Below, one piece after another: positions 7,814 through 15,959 of a DNA stretch of 64,000 nucleotides. Under the pieces are notes generated by a model. That model saw only the letters and a list, made by a program, of their open reading frames with translations, had not been told where the DNA came from and did not search any database. The stretch is from NCBI GenBank assembly GCA_910589035.1, contig CAJUSI010000009.1:1-64000 (forward strand), read 5' to 3'. Made by a program: the position numbers and the translations under genes. Every line of letters begins with the position of its first letter. Within the stretch, counting starts at the first letter, position 1. This stretch comes from an uncultured Acetatifactor sp. GTDB taxonomy: Bacteria; Bacillota; Clostridia; Lachnospirales; Lachnospiraceae.

Positions 7814-8314
7814 TCATTTTCTTTTTTCCTTCTTTTCTTCCGCTTCCGAGGGTATCGCATGGGCCAGCATGAGTTTGGCCCGGTAAAATGTGACCCGCGC
7901 CCAGTTCTCGCTTTTCCCCATCATGCCTCCGATCTCTCTGTAGGACAGACCGCCCAGCACGCGGAGCTCCACCGCCCTTCTCATGTCGGGAGACAGATTT
8001 TGCAGCCGCTCCCAAACATCCTCAAGTTCGATTCTGGTGATGGCCTGGCGTTCCGTGTCGTTTCCGGATTCCATCGTTTCATCCAGCTCTTCGAACTGCA
8101 CCCGGCTGTTCTTCTCCCAATGCCGGTACAGCAGATACTTTGCAATCTGGCAGAGCCAGGTGGACAATTTGCAGCTGCCGTCATAATTGCCGATGGTGTT
8201 TAAGGCAGCCAGAAAGGTTTCCTGGGTCAGATCCTCCGCAAGCACCGGATCCCTGCAGCGGGAATGCAGAAAATGAAATACGATTTGCGAATACTGCTGA
8301 TACATTTCTTCCAT
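7814..8314 (-). CDS. ECF-type RNA polymerase sigma factor
   Basis: The 166-residue length is normal for ECF sigma factors. Region 2 contains DPVLAEDLTQETFLAAL (near 22-38) and KLSTWLCQIAKYLLYRHW. Region 4 contains RRAVELRVLGGLSYREIGG plus a helix-turn-helix ending NWARVTFYRAK. It is followed by its presumed anti-sigma partner about 105 bases downstream on the same strand. The ribosome binding site AGGGAG precedes the ATG. The target regulon is unknown; autoregulation is suggested by a candidate ECF promoter just upstream. Confidence 0.93.
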   Translation of the reverse strand: MEEMYQQYSQIVFHFLHSRCRDPVLAEDLTQETFLAALNTIGNYDGSCKLSTWLCQIAKYLLYRHWEKNSRVQFEELDETMESGNDTERQAITRIELEDVWERLQNLSPDMRRAVELRVLGGLSYREIGGMMGKSENWARVTFYRAKLMLAHAIPSEAEEKKEKRK

Positions 8315-8337
8315 ATCTGTCTCCCTTCTGCTTTATA

Positions 8338-8364
8338 TATCCGCTTTTTGCGGGTTTCGTTACA
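8338..8364 (-). promoter_or_regulatory. candidate ECF-type promoter of the sigma/anti-sigma pair
   Basis: On the minus strand TGTAAC, a 15-base spacer and CGGATA lie 24 bases before the sigma factor start. A -35 with the AAC core and a CG-containing -10 is what ECF sigma factors recognise, so this may be an autoregulatory site. It is only a motif match. Confidence 0.4.
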
Positions 8365-8606
8365 AATTATTTGCATGCTATTTTCATGCGGCAGCTTTTT
8401 TGCTTCACATGAAATCCGAAGCCGTTCTGGAGCATTTCCAAATAAGCGTTCTGCTATGCCGGTCCCTGAATAACGGCATCCGTCAGGAACCCGTGTATTT
8501 TGACTGACTTCCGGTTCCGGTGTATCCGGTTTGGGCTATTTTCAGGATAACGGCTCAGTCACATTTTGTAATATATACTCATGCACGAAAACAACTGCAA
8601 TCTAAA

Positions 8607-8720
8607 TGTATAACGAATGAACGCTTCTGTAATGCTGGTGCAGAAAGCAATTTTCAAACACGCTCTAGCCGATTGCCGTTGCTGTGATGGCTTTCGGGCA
8701 AAGTAAGAATAGTTATAACG
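8607..8720. repeat. possible diverged copy C of the structured repeat
   Basis: The left end (TGTATAACGAATGAAC) matches the start of copy A with one substitution and one inserted base. The right end (TGGCTTTCGGGCAAAG, then AGTTATAAC) resembles the right part of copies A and B. The middle does not align well. The ends are inverted relative to each other (ATAAC and GTTAT), as in copies A and B. Confidence 0.35.
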
Positions 8721-8748
8721 TTTACTATAAATGCGTTCACGAGTATAA

Positions 8749-8797
8749 ATTCTATTATAGAATTTAGATAATAGAATCCTGCTCAGGATTCTATTAT
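8749..8797. repeat. palindromic ATTCTATTAT cluster
   Basis: TTCTATTATAGAA at 8750-8762 is a perfect short palindrome. At 8768-8797, ATAATAGAATCCTG and CAGGATTCTATTAT form 14-base arms with only two bases between them. The right arm recurs exactly at 45460-45473 before the MoxR operon. The cluster lies about 40 bases before the candidate promoter of the glycosyltransferase gene. Confidence 0.75.
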
Positions 8798-8838
8798 ACA
8801 AGTATAAGACCGAAAATGTGGGAAATACAAGATTAAGG

Positions 8839-8867
8839 TTGTGCGCTTTGTTTTTTTTTGATATGAT
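8839..8867 (+). promoter_or_regulatory. candidate sigma-A promoter upstream of the glycosyltransferase gene
   Basis: TTGTGC (8839-8844), a 17-base spacer containing nine T residues, and TATGAT (8862-8867). It would give a long leader of about 295 bases before the gene at 9168. Confidence 0.5.
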
Positions 8868-9167
8868 GATAATGCCCTTTGAGGGGATTGCGGGAGAATC
8901 GGCTGGGAGATCCCGGCCGGCACAGGACGCAGAAGCAGGGGGAGATATCCGGAGCAGGAGAGGGCTGTACCGAAGCAGCCGGAACCGGAGAGAGCCGGGC
9001 CGCGATGGTATGGAACGGTGAAAATCAGTCCCGGGCAGTCAGGGCCGGGGAAGCTTTGAACGGAGGGACCGGAACCGGGAAAGTCCTGGCCGGAGAAGTC
9101 CGGAGCATGGCAGCAGGAAACAGAGAAGCCGGGACCTGAACCTGGCAGAGAAAATGTAGGAAATCCG
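8868..9167 (+). other. purine-rich leader or gene-free region
   Basis: This 300-base stretch is built of loosely repeated GGGACCGGAACCGGGAAAG-like words. Short open frames exist, but their products are low-complexity (mostly G, E, A and R) and have no ribosome binding site. I see no gene. It is probably a long untranslated leader of the glycosyltransferase gene or decayed repeat DNA. Confidence 0.5.
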
Positions 9168-10172
9168 ATGATAACGATATCGATTTGCATGATTGTAAAA
9201 AATGAAGAAGAAATTTTGGAAAGGTGCCTGGACAGTGTGTCTGGACTGGCGGAGGAGATCATTATTGCGGATACGGGTTCCACGGATTCCACGAAACAGA
9301 TTGCCGCCCGGTATACGGAGCATGTGTACGATTTCCCGTGGAACGATGATTTCAGTGCCGCCAGGAATTTTGCATTTTCCAAAGCAGGAATGGAATATAT
9401 ATATTCTGTGGACGCGGATGAGGTGCTTTCTCCCGAGAACAGGGAGAGGTTCCTTCTTTTAAAGGAGAAGCTGCTTCCCGAGGTTGAGATCGTACAGATG
9501 AAATATGCCAACCAGCTGCAGTACGGCGCCGTGTATAATTTTGATGAGGAATACCGGCCCAAGCTGTTCAAAAGAAAACGGGATTTCGTGTGGGAGGAGC
9601 CAATCCATGAGACGGTGCGGCTGATGCCCATTGTATATGACAGCGATATCGTCATCACCCATCTGCCCCGGGAGAGCCATGCCAAAAGGGATCTGGCCAA
9701 TTTTTACCGGCATTGCCGGGAGGGATACCGCCTGACCAAGCGGCTTCACGACCTTTATGCAAGGGAATTGATGCTGGCGGGGGATGCGGAGGATTTTGCC
9801 CGGGCGGCGGAGTATTTCCGCGCCTCTGCGGCGGACGGAGATCGGGACGGGGAGGAAGTGGCCCAGGCCTGCTGTGTGGCGGCGAAGGCGGCCCGGCTGG
9901 CGAAGGATACGGTGGGCTTTTTTAAATATACCTCCAAGGTGATCGCGGAGGAGGCCTGCTCGGAAATCTGCTGTGAGATGGGGCATTTCTATGAGGATAC
10001 GGGAGATACGGAGGAAGCCGCCGTCTGGTATTACAACGCAGTGTATGAGACCCGTCCCATCTTAAGTGTTCGGACCGGGGGGCGGGAGGCCCTGGAGGGT
10101 CTGGTGCGCTGCTATGAGGCCCTGGGCTGCCCGGAACAGGCGCAGAGCTACCGGGAGGAGCTGGGGACATAG
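9168..10172 (+). CDS. family 2 glycosyltransferase with TPR-like C-terminus
   Basis: The 334-residue protein begins with a GT-A fold typical of family 2: ISICMIVKNEEEILERCL (residues 4-21), IIIADTGSTDST (nucleotide binding) and the metal-binding VDADE near residue 84. The part after about residue 200 is alanine-rich helical sequence resembling tetratricopeptide repeats (DFARAAEYFRAS, DTEEAAVWYYNAV). This architecture is seen in glycosyltransferases related to SunS, which can act on peptides or proteins; the acceptor here is unknown. No transmembrane segment is seen. hisC follows 37 bases later and is probably co-transcribed. Confidence 0.85.
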   Translation: MITISICMIVKNEEEILERCLDSVSGLAEEIIIADTGSTDSTKQIAARYTEHVYDFPWNDDFSAARNFAFSKAGMEYIYSVDADEVLSPENRERFLLLKEKLLPEVEIVQMKYANQLQYGAVYNFDEEYRPKLFKRKRDFVWEEPIHETVRLMPIVYDSDIVITHLPRESHAKRDLANFYRHCREGYRLTKRLHDLYARELMLAGDAEDFARAAEYFRASAADGDRDGEEVAQACCVAAKAARLAKDTVGFFKYTSKVIAEEACSEICCEMGHFYEDTGDTEEAAVWYYNAVYETRPILSVRTGGREALEGLVRCYEALGCPEQAQSYREELGT

Positions 10173-10209
10173 TCTGCAGTATGATATAGAGATACGGAAA
10201 GGCGAAAAA

Positions 10210-11268
10210 ATGAGCTGGGAACAGAATGTGCGCAGGGCGGAGCCCTATGTGGCGGGAGAACAGCCCCGCAGACCCAATATGATAAAATTAAATACAAATG
10301 AATGCCCCTACCCTCCCGCGCCCGGGGTGGGAAAGCTGGCGGCGGAAACGGACTGGAGCGCCCTGCGCCTGTACCCGGATCCCGATACCACCGTTCTGGT
10401 GAAGGCGCTGGCGGAGTATTACGGAGTGGACCGGGAGCAGGTGTTCGTGGGCGTGGGCTCTGACGATGTGCTTTCCATGGCGTTCATGACATTTTTCCAC
10501 AGCGGAAAGCCCATCCTTTTTCCGGATGTGACCTATTCCTTTTATGATGTGTGGGCCAGCCTTCACGGAATTCCGTACAAAACATGCGCTTTGGATGAGA
10601 ACTGGCATATTCGCCCGGAGGACTACAGGCAGCCCAATGGAGGGGTGATTTTTCCCAATCCCAATGCCCCCACGGGCTTGATGGAGAGCCTGGAGACGGT
10701 GGAGGGAATCCTTCTGGCTAACCGGGATGCGGTGGTCATTGTGGATGAGGCCTATGTGGATTTCGGCGGGGTGAGTGCCCTGTCCCTGCTGGAAAAATAT
10801 GACAACCTGCTGGTGGTGCGGACTTTCTCCAAGTCCCGGGCCATGGCGGGAATGCGTATCGGCTTCTGTATCGGAAGCGCGAAAATGATAGGGTATCTCA
10901 ACGACGTGAAATTTTCCTTTAATTCCTATACCATGAATCTCCCCGCCCAGCTGATGGGGGCGGCGGCCGTGAAGGAGGACGCGTATTTTAAGGAAATTAC
11001 CGGGAAAATCATTGCCACAAGGGAGCGGGTGAAGGGGGAGCTCGGAAAGCTGGGCTTTTCTTTCCCGGACTCCATGGGAAATTTCCTCTTTGCGACTCAT
11101 GAACGGATTCCGGCGGAGCAGCTTTTCCAGGCGCTTCGGGAAGCGGATATCTATGTGCGGTACTGGAAGAAGCCCAGAATTTCCGAGTATCTGCGCATCA
11201 CCGTGGGAACGGACCGGGAGATGGACGCGCTGCTGGCGTTTCTGAGGGAATATGTGGAGAAGCATTGA
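10210..11268 (+). CDS. hisC: histidinol-phosphate aminotransferase
   Basis: This PLP-dependent fold-type I enzyme converts imidazole-acetol phosphate to histidinol phosphate in histidine synthesis. The 352-residue protein shows KLNTNECPYPPAP (residues 25-37), GSDDVLSMAF, PNPNAPTG and the PLP lysine in RTFSKSRAMAGMRIG, then a C-terminal RITVGT motif. The ATG at 10210 is used because the family starts with this NVRRAEPYVAGEQ region; a longer in-frame opening would run into the glycosyltransferase gene. No other his gene is nearby, so a related aminotransferase role cannot be fully excluded. Confidence 0.9.
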   Translation: MSWEQNVRRAEPYVAGEQPRRPNMIKLNTNECPYPPAPGVGKLAAETDWSALRLYPDPDTTVLVKALAEYYGVDREQVFVGVGSDDVLSMAFMTFFHSGKPILFPDVTYSFYDVWASLHGIPYKTCALDENWHIRPEDYRQPNGGVIFPNPNAPTGLMESLETVEGILLANRDAVVIVDEAYVDFGGVSALSLLEKYDNLLVVRTFSKSRAMAGMRIGFCIGSAKMIGYLNDVKFSFNSYTMNLPAQLMGAAAVKEDAYFKEITGKIIATRERVKGELGKLGFSFPDSMGNFLFATHERIPAEQLFQALREADIYVRYWKKPRISEYLRITVGTDREMDALLAFLREYVEKH

Positions 11269-11378
11269 GGGCGGCGGGCTGTGCTGTATGGCATGGAAAT
11301 TTTGAGGATTACTATCAAAAGCGAACGAAGAAGTTGTCCGGCAGGAATAAGATAGCGAGACAAAGGAGGAGGGGTGGG

Positions 11379-12404
11379 ATGTTTTGCAAATATTGCGGTA
11401 AGCAGGTCATGGAAGGCGCAAAGTTCTGTGCGGGCTGCGGAAAGCCCGTTGACCCGGCAGGGCAGGGCCTGAAATCGGAAAGGAAAGCGGAAGAGGAGAA
11501 GAGGGAGAAAAAGGGCACAAAGAGCGGAAAGACAGGGCTGTGGATCGGCGCGCTGGCCGCGATCTTCTGCATCGCGGCGATAGTCTGTATTGCGGTGTTC
11601 GGATTCAGAAAAAAGACGGTATGGGTGGTTTCGGAGCATATTTCTTATAACAAAGACGGCACGGTATCCTACAGGGAAAAGTATTCTTATGATGAAGAGG
11701 GAATGCTTATATCTGTAAAAGAGTTTTCCGGAAATACGCTCACAAACAAGATTGATTATTCCTATGAGGAGAGCCGGAAGGGGCTGAAAAGAATCGGAAA
11801 GTATTCCCAGACAGGGGGAACGGCCAGGAGTGAGGAGATTCTGGATGAAAATGGAAATGCCATTGTCGTCAAATATTTCAATGCCGACGGAAAATGTTAC
11901 AGTTGGACCGAAAACGAATATGACGACGAAGGGCACCAGCTTCTCTTGGAGAACTGCGACAGCGATGGAAATCTGAAAAACGGGATCAGATGGAAATACG
12001 ACGAGTACGGAAATCTGGAGGAAACGGCGCTGTATCATGACGACAGAAACGCTCCGTATGATTACACAAAGTGGAAATATAAATATGACGAAAAAGAAAG
12101 GCCTGTTTCGGCGGTAATCTCTCAAAACGGTACTCAAACGAAGGCTGAGTTCACCTACAGCTATGACAGGAAGGGAAGAGTAAAAACCAGAGAGATGAGA
12201 GCGGGAGAGGAGTATGTGCTTCTGGAGTATGATGAGGTCGGAAATATCCTGCATCAGGAAGGAGAAGGACCAGATTATAATTTAGATTATAATTATGAAT
12301 ATGATGACGCCGGAAATCAGACATTATGCAAGATACAGATGAATGATCAAGTATATTGGGATGAATACAGTTATATAGAAATAAAAAATAATCTTAATAT
12401 GTAA
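11379..12404 (+). CDS. zinc-ribbon membrane protein with YD-like repeats
   Basis: The 341-residue protein has an N-terminal zinc ribbon (CKYCGK near residue 3 and CAGCGKP near 18), a charged linker, one transmembrane helix at about residues 50-75, and an exposed C-terminal domain. That domain is made of repeats such as YSYDEEGMLISVKEF and KYDEYGNLEETALY, which resemble the YD repeats of Rhs proteins. GGAGGAGGGG precedes the ATG at 11379. The topology (cytoplasmic zinc ribbon, extracellular repeats) is common in Firmicutes proteins of unknown function. I infer a surface or sensing role only. Confidence 0.75.
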   Translation: MFCKYCGKQVMEGAKFCAGCGKPVDPAGQGLKSERKAEEEKREKKGTKSGKTGLWIGALAAIFCIAAIVCIAVFGFRKKTVWVVSEHISYNKDGTVSYREKYSYDEEGMLISVKEFSGNTLTNKIDYSYEESRKGLKRIGKYSQTGGTARSEEILDENGNAIVVKYFNADGKCYSWTENEYDDEGHQLLLENCDSDGNLKNGIRWKYDEYGNLEETALYHDDRNAPYDYTKWKYKYDEKERPVSAVISQNGTQTKAEFTYSYDRKGRVKTREMRAGEEYVLLEYDEVGNILHQEGEGPDYNLDYNYEYDDAGNQTLCKIQMNDQVYWDEYSYIEIKNNLNM

Positions 12405-12616
12405 GCAGCTCAGAATTCAGAAAGCAAATCGGTTTTATCCTGACGCTGTACGGGAGCTTTTCACTGCTCCAATATCAGAAAAAAGAATGCTGCTGACAGG
12501 AAAATATGTATTCTGCTTTGTCTGCCTGCTGGCGGGTACGGTTTTATTAGGCTATGTTTTGGGCCATATTGTGAGAAGGACAGGAATAAAGAAAAAAGAG
12601 AAACGGAGAAAAAATC

Positions 12617-13462
12617 ATGATCAAGAGTTTTCTAAAAGGAATTGTAATCGGAATTGCCAATATTGTGCCCGGCGTAAGCGGCGGAACCATGATGGTGTCC
12701 ATGGGAATTTACGACAAGCTGATCCACTGCATTACGCATCTGTTCAGCGAATTCAGGAAGAGTGTTCTTTTCCTGCTGCCCATCGCAGTGGGAATGGTAG
12801 CTGCCATCGCGGCAAGCTCCTTCGGACTGGTGTATCTTTTTGACAATTTTCCCATCCAGACCAACCTGCTCTTTGTGGGCCTGATACTGGGGGGCCTGCC
12901 CGCCATCTGGAAGAAGGTGAAGGGAAAGACCATGAAGGCGGGCCATATCGTTGCGGGAATCCTTTTCTTTGCCATGGTGGTGGGCCTGGCAGCCATGGGA
13001 GAATCGGAAGGGGAAGCGGCGGACTTGTCCTTTGGGGCGGTCAATGTGATCAGGCTCTTCGGAGTGGGTGTTATCGCTTCCGCGACCATGGTGATTCCCG
13101 GGGTAAGCGGCTCCATGGTGCTGATGCTGATGGGCTTCTATAATCCGGTTCTGAACGCCATCAAGGACTTCTTCACGGCACTTGCCGCCTTTGACATGGA
13201 CGGAATCTTAAAGGGCTGCGGTATTCTGATTCCCTTCGGTCTCGGTGTGGTGGCCGGTGTCTTCGGCATTGCAAAGCTGGTGGAATTTATTTTCGAGAAA
13301 TTCCCCCTGTACGCCTACTGGGCCATTATCGGATTGATCGTGTCTTCGCCCATTGCGATTCTGCTGATGGGAACCTTCCCGGCGGTGACGGTGCTCAGCG
13401 CGGTGACCGGCGTGCTGGCACTGGCCGTGGGCGGTGTCATTGCCCTGAAGCTGGGAGAATAA
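12617..13462 (+). CDS. popT: DUF368 family membrane protein (PopT-type undecaprenyl phosphate translocase)
   Basis: The 281-residue protein is almost entirely hydrophobic, with about eight or nine membrane segments. It shows the DUF368 signature twice: GIANIVPGVSGGTMM near residues 12-26 and MVIPGVSGSMVLMLMGFY near 157-174, an internal repeat typical of the family. DUF368 proteins have been shown to return undecaprenyl phosphate, the lipid carrier of wall synthesis, across the membrane; assignment here rests on family membership. A weak purine-rich site precedes the ATG. The gene-free 240 bases behind it hold a long hairpin. Confidence 0.85.
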   Translation: MIKSFLKGIVIGIANIVPGVSGGTMMVSMGIYDKLIHCITHLFSEFRKSVLFLLPIAVGMVAAIAASSFGLVYLFDNFPIQTNLLFVGLILGGLPAIWKKVKGKTMKAGHIVAGILFFAMVVGLAAMGESEGEAADLSFGAVNVIRLFGVGVIASATMVIPGVSGSMVLMLMGFYNPVLNAIKDFFTALAAFDMDGILKGCGILIPFGLGVVAGVFGIAKLVEFIFEKFPLYAYWAIIGLIVSSPIAILLMGTFPAVTVLSAVTGVLALAVGGVIALKLGE

Positions 13463-13488
13463 TGCTGTAACAGGAACGCTAAGCTTTT

Positions 13489-13622
13489 TGCCGGGAAATG
13501 CCGATTGATATCATACAGCTAATGGGAATCTGCAGGGGTCTCCGGATGACTGATAATCAGGAATCCGCAGCCGTTTCCTGCCGTATAGCTTGTAACTGTA
13601 TGAGGACAGCCATTTCCCGACA
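13489..13622 (+). repeat. long imperfect hairpin with CGGGAAATG/CATTTCCCG ends
   Basis: TGCCGGGAAATG (13489-13500) pairs with CATTTCCCGACA (13611-13622) with one mismatch, enclosing about 110 bases. The same end words close the hairpin at 37173-37275 behind the chemoreceptor gene, although the interiors differ. It may be a terminator for DUF368 or a member of a palindromic repeat family. Confidence 0.5.
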
Positions 13623-13640
13623 ACACCCAGATTTCTTAAC

Positions 13641-13669
13641 CTGACCAACGGTCATGCCATGAGTATAAT
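13641..13669 (+). promoter_or_regulatory. candidate sigma-A promoter of the lipoprotein gene
   Basis: CTGACC, a 17-base spacer and a perfect TATAAT at 13664-13669, about 35 bases before the ATG at 13704. The -35 box is weak. Confidence 0.5.
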
Positions 13670-13703
13670 ATAGAATACAAATATAGAAAGAGATCAAGAT
13701 ATT

Positions 13704-14708
13704 ATGAAGAACATTCCGATGAAGAATATTCTGTTTAAACTCTCCATAATACCGACAGCCCTGTTATTACTGGCCTCCTGCGGGGAGACACCGCCCGTGC
13801 CGGAGGAGACGGCTTCGGTTGAAAGCCGGGAAGAGGCTGAGAGCCGGGAACCGGCTGAACCCCGGACGGAGGAAGAGCTGCGCCAGGCCATTGGGCAGGC
13901 GGAAGATGACAAAGAGGGTCTGGAAGCAAAAAGGAAATATTATGAGCTGCTTCTGGCCATGGATGTCTTCACGGAAGCGGATTATGCGGCTCTGGCCCGG
14001 GTGTATGCCGACCAGGGCGAATGGGCGCTGCAGCGGGAAATGCTGTCCAAGGTGCTGCGGCTGTATCCGTCCAGGGAATATGCGGAGCAGCTCAGCGCCA
14101 TTGTGATACAGGAGGACGGCACGGACGAAGGCATGGCGGCGCTGGCGGGCAGGATCATGGAGGCGTTTGAACTGCATTCCGGGGGAGTTATGCGGGAGCT
14201 GACGGGGCTGGATGAATGGAAGGCCGCTGCGGCAGAAGGAATGACCGGCATTGAGACCCGCACCCGTTACTGCCAGGGAGAGGATGTGCTGCAGATTACG
14301 GCGGACGGCGCGTATACGGAAATCACATGGAAGAAGGCGGACGGAGGGTTTTATTTCTACAGGGGGGATGAAACGGGTTCGGTACTGGGAGAGACGCAGC
14401 TGACGGAGGGCGTATACCATGGGGAGACTGTGGTGATATACAGCGATCCGGAGGGAAATGAGGTGCGCACCTACAGCGCCGTTCTGGATAATAATATTTG
14501 CACGGAGCAGATCGTCAGGAGGAGCGCCGCTGGCAGGGGATGCAAGGATGTCTGTGAGCAGAACGTCATCAATAGGGGATGCAGCGAGACTATAAGCAGG
14601 GCAGCGGAGGCACGGATATGGAGATGTATCAGGATTTTGCAGAAGTATACGACAAATTCATGGACAATACCCCTTATGAGCAGTGGGCTGAGCGCCTGGA
14701 CAGCCTGA
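13704..14708 (+). CDS. lipoprotein of unknown function
   Basis: A signal peptide (about residues 1-28) ends in a lipobox LLASC, so the mature protein should be lipid-anchored outside the membrane. An acidic linker and a helical middle follow, then a beta-rich segment (near 195-265: ITWKKADGGFYFYRG, TYSAVLDNN). The final 60 residues are unlike the rest, and the last 91 bases overlap the methyltransferase gene in another frame. This suggests the original stop was lost by a frameshift near 14500-14540. I do not recognise the family. Confidence 0.7.
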   Translation: MKNIPMKNILFKLSIIPTALLLLASCGETPPVPEETASVESREEAESREPAEPRTEEELRQAIGQAEDDKEGLEAKRKYYELLLAMDVFTEADYAALARVYADQGEWALQREMLSKVLRLYPSREYAEQLSAIVIQEDGTDEGMAALAGRIMEAFELHSGGVMRELTGLDEWKAAAAEGMTGIETRTRYCQGEDVLQITADGAYTEITWKKADGGFYFYRGDETGSVLGETQLTEGVYHGETVVIYSDPEGNEVRTYSAVLDNNICTEQIVRRSAAGRGCKDVCEQNVINRGCSETISRAAEARIWRCIRILQKYTTNSWTIPLMSSGLSAWTA

Positions 14709-15448
14709 TTGCGAAATACGGCGTATCCAGGCCGGAGCGGGATGCGGAGGGAATACTGGATTCGGAACGGAACCTGGTGGTGGATCTGGGCTGCGGTACA
14801 GGGACTCTCACGGAGCTCATGTACCGGAAGGGCTATGATATGATCGGCGTGGATCTGTCGGAAGCCATGCTGAACCTGGCCATGGTGAAGAAGGAGGAAA
14901 GCGGCTCGGAGATCCTTTATCTGCAGCAGGATATGCGCCAGCTGGAGCTGTACAGCACCGTGGGCACCGTATTCAGCCTGTGCGATTCCCTGAATTATAT
15001 CCTGGAGGAAGAGGAGCTTTCGGAGGTGTTTTCCCTGGTGAACAATTACCTTTTTCCCGGAGGACTGTTTGTTTTTGATTTTAATACCGTTCATAAGTAC
15101 CGGGACGTCATAGGGGAGTCCACCATTGCCGAAACCAGAGAGGACTGCAGCTTTATCTGGGAAAATTTCTATGATCCGGAGGAGGAGATCAATGAATATG
15201 ATCTCACCGTGTTCGTCCGGGAGGAGGGCGAGTACTTCCGCAGGTTCACTGAAACCCACCTGCAGCGGGGATATACCCCGGAACAGATGACCAGGCTCGT
15301 GGAAGAAGCCGGGATGGCGGTGGTGGAAATCCGGGATGCGGACACCGGGAAGGAAGTCACGGAAGAAAGCCAGCGGGTGTATGTGGTGGCGAGGGAGCGG
15401 GGAAAGCTTTTAGCTGAATTGGGGAATACGGCTGTATATGACGAATAA
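14618..15448 (+). CDS. class I SAM-dependent methyltransferase
   Basis: The 276-residue protein carries motif I LVVDLGCGTGTLTELM near residues 51-66, then IGVDLSEAMLNLA (SAM ribose binding), and LQQDMRQLEL followed by FSLCDSLNYI. The start at 14618 follows GCGGAGG. The last residues (AVYDE) and the stop come from a stretch of DNA identical to the end of the small gene at 15708-15959, so the original C-terminus has been altered by rearrangement. Related methyltransferase genes often lie next to hslO in Lachnospiraceae (general knowledge), and hslO is the next long gene after the inserted block. Confidence 0.85.
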   Translation: MEMYQDFAEVYDKFMDNTPYEQWAERLDSLIAKYGVSRPERDAEGILDSERNLVVDLGCGTGTLTELMYRKGYDMIGVDLSEAMLNLAMVKKEESGSEILYLQQDMRQLELYSTVGTVFSLCDSLNYILEEEELSEVFSLVNNYLFPGGLFVFDFNTVHKYRDVIGESTIAETREDCSFIWENFYDPEEEINEYDLTVFVREEGEYFRRFTETHLQRGYTPEQMTRLVEEAGMAVVEIRDADTGKEVTEESQRVYVVARERGKLLAELGNTAVYDE

Positions 15449-15612
15449 GAGCTTGAGATGCAGCCGACAGCCTGCGGCATAGGGAGAGCGCTTACCGGCC
15501 GGATTTGTATTTAAAGATGCGCTTTTGATTTCGGCATCGCATAGCGGAAAGCGGAAAGAGAAAATGACAGGCTAAATAGTACGAGCCACCGCGGCAGAGG
15601 TGCAGATAAAAG
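15431..15612 (+). pseudogene. deletion-derived partial duplicate of the retropepsin/hslO junction
   Basis: Bases 15431-15484 match 15942-16001 (end of the small gene and start of the retropepsin gene) apart from a six-base gap. Bases 15500-15612 then match 16504-16617 (retropepsin stop, spacer and first codons of hslO). The two matches are joined almost directly, so about 500 bases of the retropepsin gene are missing from this copy. The hslO start here is followed within three codons by a stop (ATGACAGGCTAA). It is a non-functional relic of a tandem duplication. Confidence 0.85.
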
Positions 15613-15707
15613 TCCGATAAAATTTTTGACCGGATGCATAATGAGCAGTATGGAAGCAAATGATATGATGACCTGTGTATGGGCAGAGAAGACGATGGGG
15701 TATGATT

Positions 15708-15959
15708 ATGTCCGAAAAAAAGTACACTTTAAGAGATTTGCATATTGGTATGATGACGAAGGCGGAACAGCTTAGTGAAATATATAATAAGTATATGATC
15801 CTGTTATTTGATGATACGGAAAGTAAGACGGGAAAGCTTGTTTTTTGCGGAGATGTACAAAACCAGGAATATGACAGCTGGTTCATGCAGCCAAAACCCA
15901 TAAAGCCAATCTATAATGATAAAGATGAATTGGAGGATATGGCTGTATATGACGAATAA
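15708..15959 (+). CDS. small hypothetical protein paired with the retropepsin gene
   Basis: This 83-residue, AT-rich gene (TLRDLHIGMMTKAEQLSEIY near the start) has no family I recognise. It contains a conserved-looking LLFDDTESKTGKLVFCG segment. Its stop overlaps the start of the retropepsin gene by 11 bases, so the two are translationally coupled and probably work together. ATGs at 15675 and 15702 are also in frame; none has a strong ribosome binding site. Confidence 0.6.
   Translation: MSEKKYTLRDLHIGMMTKAEQLSEIYNKYMILLFDDTESKTGKLVFCGDVQNQEYDSWFMQPKPIKPIYNDKDELEDMAVYDE

Noticed and set aside
8879..9139. Possible 86-residue gene
   Set aside because: Low-complexity product, no ribosome binding site, and the DNA is made of loosely repeated purine-rich words.
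12487..12616. Small membrane peptide before the DUF368 gene
   Set aside because: A hydrophobic segment (YVFCFVCLLAGTVLLGYVLG) is readable, but the frame runs on out of phase into DUF368, there is no convincing start signal, and it may be a decayed fragment.
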